A stretch of 6,951 nucleotides of DNA from Saprospiraceae bacterium (GTDB lineage: Bacteria > Bacteroidota > Bacteroidia > Chitinophagales > Saprospiraceae). The DNA is taken from NCBI GenBank assembly GCA_013042795.1, contig JABDPK010000183.1, positions 1 to 6,951 on the forward strand, read 5' to 3'. The position numbers and the translations under genes are program-made. The notes beneath the pieces were generated by a model. That model made no database searches, was not told where the DNA came from, and saw nothing but the letters and a program-made list of their open reading frames with translations. This document shows positions 6,069-6,951 of the stretch, in pieces (the first letter of the stretch is position 1; each line of letters starts with the position of its first letter).

Positions 6069-6951
6069 GTGTTTATATGGTCTGTCGTTTATGATGGCCT
6101 CATTGGTCTTGAAGTCGGAGAAAGTGTGAATAGTCTGACCGGATGTTTCAGATTGTCCAACCCGATTGTTGTACAAATGGAATCTGCTTCTGGTGGATTT
6201 ATTACAGTTGACGGGGAAGTATTTATTCAAATTTGTGAAGATGACCTTCAAAATAATATTCTTGAAGTCACTCAAATCAATCAAATTGGCACCAATTCAA
6301 ATTGGGTTGTTACAGATGCTGGTGGAACAATTGTTTCGACACCAGCAGGTCCTTCCGTCAATATTGATGTCTTACCGGCTGGGACATACTCGATTTTTAA
6401 TGTAATGTATAATACAGTCTTGTCAGGTCTTGTAACCGGTAATCATATTTCGGATTTGACTGGTTCTTGTTTTTCATTATCCAATTCGATCACGGTCGTT
6501 AAGGATATAGCAATTGCTGGAACGATAAGTACTTTGTTGGGAGATGATATTGAATTATGCATCAGTGGATCAATACCTCCCAATATTGAAATAAATATTA
6601 CAGGTAACGCAGGTGCATTTTCCAGCCTGTTAGTACTGGATGCTGCCGGAAATATATTGGATATCGTTGGTAGCAATTCCATTATACCCAACCTTGCATA
6701 TGATGAATGTTATGTTAGACACCTGGCATACAGTGCAAGTTTTACGGGACTTACAATAGGTCAGAATATTTCGGATTTTTCGGGTTGTCATGAATTGTCT
6801 AATGCTATACGTATTGGCAAAGCAATTGTAGATGGTGGATTATTAACTTCCGGAGGTGCTACATTTCTTGACAGATGTGTCAAGGAAGGCGATCCTTTGT
6901 TTGTGAATCTTGAGTTGAGCCAGGAAAGCGGAGATAATATGCGATATGTGC
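6069..6951 (+). pseudogene. In-frame continuation of the repeat protein after the TAG, running off the window
   Basis: Open for 294 codons in the same frame as the gene upstream and beyond the window edge. It holds the second half of repeat 6 (I-W-S-V-V-Y, then G-C-F-R-L-S-N), complete repeats 7 and 8, and the beginning of repeat 9. If translated separately it could start at GTG 6069 or ATG 6177, but neither is preceded by a signal peptide or a clear ribosome-binding site, and a start there would begin inside a repeat. It is best read as the rest of one gene: broken by a nonsense mutation, wrongly read at one base, or expressed by readthrough. The absence of further stops in an A/T-rich frame shows that the coding sequence was kept intact until recently or still is. 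Repeat 8 lacks the central Trp and repeat 7 has G-S-C in place of G-C. Confidence 0.8.

Larger units (their letters stand above)
4254..6951 (+). repeat. Tandem protein-coding repeats, about 324 bp each (eight complete, one partial)
   Basis: In-frame units start at nucleotides 4254, 4578, 4902, 5226, 5547, 5871, 6192, 6516 and 6834 (108, 108, 108, 107, 108, 107, 108 and 106 codons, then a partial unit cut by the window edge). Most units open with G-G-(I/V/L/F) and close with L-S-N plus a short strand such as P-I-T-V-N-K. Units 4 and 6 instead open with I-S-L-I-S-G. The copies have diverged well at the DNA level, so this is an old protein-domain array rather than a recent slippage repeat. Units 3-4 and 5-6 resemble each other as pairs. 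Confidence 0.9.

Noticed and set aside
6040..6075. A frameshift as the cause of the interruption in repeat 6
   Set aside because: Residues before and after the TAG align to repeat 4 in the same frame with no length change, so only a substitution is needed.
6177..6951. An independent gene starting at ATG 6177
   Set aside because: It would start inside a repeat, without a signal peptide or ribosome-binding site, and it is in the same frame as the gene upstream. It is better explained as the continuation past the TAG.
4254..6951. CRISPR array or noncoding tandem repeat
   Set aside because: The units are about 324 bp, keep codon phase, and are conserved at the protein level; there are no short identical repeats with spacers.

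Overview
The window looks like chromosomal DNA of a member of the Bacteroidota, possibly a Saprospiria-like marine or environmental lineage. The evidence is a perfect Bacteroidota-type -7 promoter box (TAnnTTTG), starts with weak or no Shine-Dalgarno sequence and A/T-rich leaders, a periplasmic S46 dipeptidyl-peptidase beside an exported M1 aminopeptidase, and a large secreted protein built from ~108-residue repeats of a kind I associate from memory with Lewinella/Saprospira-type genomes. The taxonomic placement is inference.

Left half, minus strand (1-3237): two exported peptidases in the same direction, 60 bp apart, probably one transcription unit. The first gene (3179 down to 1332) is a leukotriene-A4-hydrolase-type M1 zinc aminopeptidase with an N-terminal signal and all catalytic residues. 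The second (1271 down to the window edge) is the N-terminal 423 residues of a peptidase family S46 dipeptidyl-peptidase (DPP7/DPP11 type). It has the catalytic His and Asp; the Ser lies beyond position 1. Together they suggest a periplasmic exopeptidase module that trims peptides to dipeptides and amino acids. A promoter box at 3230-3237 overlaps the upstream GTG that could be read as the M1 start, so the start is placed at the ATG at 3179.

Middle (3238-3485): a divergent A/T-rich intergenic region with the M1 promoter and a weak candidate promoter for the rightward gene. I see no RNA gene in it.

Right half, plus strand (3486-6951): a large exported protein with a signal peptide, an N-terminal cysteine-rich domain that looks like a beta-sandwich, and eight complete plus one partial tandem repeats of 106-108 residues. 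An in-frame TAG at 6066-6068 stops the reading frame in the middle of repeat 6. The same frame then stays open, with recognisable repeats, for 294 more codons to the window end. It is therefore either one gene broken by a nonsense mutation (or a base-call error), or one read through or recoded at TAG. Repeats 3-4 and 5-6 appear to be copies of a two-repeat block.

There is no sign of CRISPR, transposase, tRNA/rRNA or phage genes. The most interesting signal is the repeat protein with its in-frame amber codon; no complete new system is visible.
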